61,161 nt of DNA, from positions 1 to 61,161 of IMG/VR virus record IMGVR_UViG_3300050343_000157; one strand, 5' to 3'. The position numbers and the translations under genes are program-made. Position 1 is the stretch's first letter; each line of letters opens with the position of its first letter. This stretch comes from a virus. Shown piece after piece: positions 60,457 to 61,161 of the stretch. The notes beneath the pieces are model-generated. The model was not told where the DNA came from and ran no database searches. It saw nothing but the letters and a program-made list of their open reading frames with translations.

Positions 60457-61161
60457 AAAAATATAACATACCAATATATTTAAAATATAAAGAAGAAGTT
60501 GAAGATGCAATTGAAGAAGTTAATAAACCAATTGACGGTGATTATACTAAATTAACTAATGAAGAACTAATAATAAACTTCTTGCCGCTAGTTGAAAACA
60601 TAGCGAGAAAACAATCAACAACTAATCAAGCATCAGGCATACTGTCTATACTAGATTTAATACAAGATGGTAATTATGCATTAATTGCTGCAGTAAATAA
60701 ACTAGATAGAGAATTACTATTGAAATCTGACGACCAAGAAAAAACACTTAAATCGTTTTTATCTAAACGAATTAAAGGAGCAATCAGACGAGCCGTTGAT
60801 ATGAACAGAGGCGAGATAAGAATACCTGAACATAAATTAAATGAAATACGTAAGAATCCTAAAGATGAAAAGCTTGTTGCAATGTTCTTTAATTCAGTAT
60901 TCTCTTCAATCGATGCTAGCCCTAACGATGATGAAAATTTAGCTTATCAAGTAATAGACAAATCCGAACCATATAACATAGCTTTATTAAATACTTATTT
61001 GCTAGGTTTAATGCGAACGCATTTAGACGAAAGACAATATAATGTATTGAGGCTAAGTTACGGTTTAGACTGTGATAAGCATTCTGCAAACGATATAGCC
61101 ACTCAAGTTGGAATTAGTGTGAGCACTGCTCATGTAAGAATTTCACAAATAAAACGTGATG
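60453..61161 (+). CDS. Sigma-70-family RNA polymerase sigma factor (cut by window end)
   Basis: Open to the window edge, 236 codons. Region 2: NFLPLVENIARKQSTTNQAS, GILSILDLIQDGNYALIAAV, FLSKRIKGAIRRAVDMNRGE, matching sigma region 2.1-2.4 (LVxxIARK.......DLIQ.G...L..A). Region 4 begins near residue 193 (LDERQYNVLRLSYGL) and continues SANDIATQVGISVSTAHVRI, SQIKRD, the HTH that contacts -35 elements. Region 3 is reduced. As a phage-encoded sigma it could recognise the repeated element found earlier in this block. Begins in an ATGA overlap with the HTH gene. Confidence 0.85.
   Translation, partial: MKKYNIPIYLKYKEEVEDAIEEVNKPIDGDYTKLTNEELIINFLPLVENIARKQSTTNQASGILSILDLIQDGNYALIAAVNKLDRELLLKSDDQEKTLKSFLSKRIKGAIRRAVDMNRGEIRIPEHKLNEIRKNPKDEKLVAMFFNSVFSSIDASPNDDENLAYQVIDKSEPYNIALLNTYLLGLMRTHLDERQYNVLRLSYGLDCDKHSANDIATQVGISVSTAHVRISQIKRD

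Overview
The window reads as part of the genome of a lytic, podovirus-like tailed phage of a marine Bacteroidota (probably flavobacterial) host. The host call rests on four things: very AT-rich DNA; start codons preceded by A/T tracts with no convincing Shine-Dalgarno sequence; an exported protein with a signal peptide ending in the 'YSQ' style typical of flavobacteria; and structural proteins (portal, large terminase, capsid, ring proteins, nozzle/muzzle protein, giant internal proteins) that resemble, from memory of those families, crAss-like and related marine podoviruses. There is no integrase, repressor or transposase. Both ends cut through genes read on the + strand. No DNA polymerase, primase or helicase is present, so the genome continues beyond the window.

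Layout. (1) 1-6158, + strand: a tightly overlapping nucleotide-metabolism operon with thymidylate synthase, a GIY-YIG/MazG fusion, a second small MazG-like protein, a PD-(D/E)XK nuclease and class I ribonucleotide reductase NrdB/NrdA, ending at a hairpin terminator (6164-6192) that faces the late operon. (2) 6191-53106, - strand: the late block, transcribed leftward from a divergent control region. In transcription order it holds the following: a 1340-residue tail fibre; GroEL then GroES; a cluster of very small basic proteins; a holin; an array of tail-fibre proteins; terminase, portal, scaffold and major capsid protein; a duplicated pair of ring-protein genes; the nozzle protein, which is broken into pieces; three internal (ejected) virion proteins including one of 2069 residues with an HExxH motif; and a lysis cassette (membrane protein, thioredoxin-fold protein, M15 endopeptidase, lipoprotein). 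(3) 53107-53378: divergent control region with a C-rich tract, a palindrome and repeated 8-9-mers. (4) 53379-61161, + strand: an early-type region of many very small genes, an initiator tRNA, tRNA-like RNAs, an ATP-dependent DNA ligase, an exported 3D/RlpA-like protein, an HTH protein and, cut by the window end, a sigma-70-family factor.

The most unusual signal is in region 4. A bipartite DNA element, ACAAAC-TAAAYACGA then exactly 8 bp then GGATAATATAA, occurs seven times between 53.3 and 57.6 kb, each time directly before a gene and often overlapping the stop codon of the gene before. It looks like a phage promoter series, possibly for a dedicated sigma or activator. Three T-arm/acceptor-stem units in the same region, only one of them a normal tRNA, all end in the same discriminator A plus CTAA trailer.

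Working model: early transcripts from the repeated element make small host-takeover proteins, ligase and regulators; the sigma factor/HTH pair may redirect transcription; RNR, ThyA and MazG-like enzymes supply nucleotides; the late leftward operon builds virions with the phage's own chaperonin and lyses the cell.
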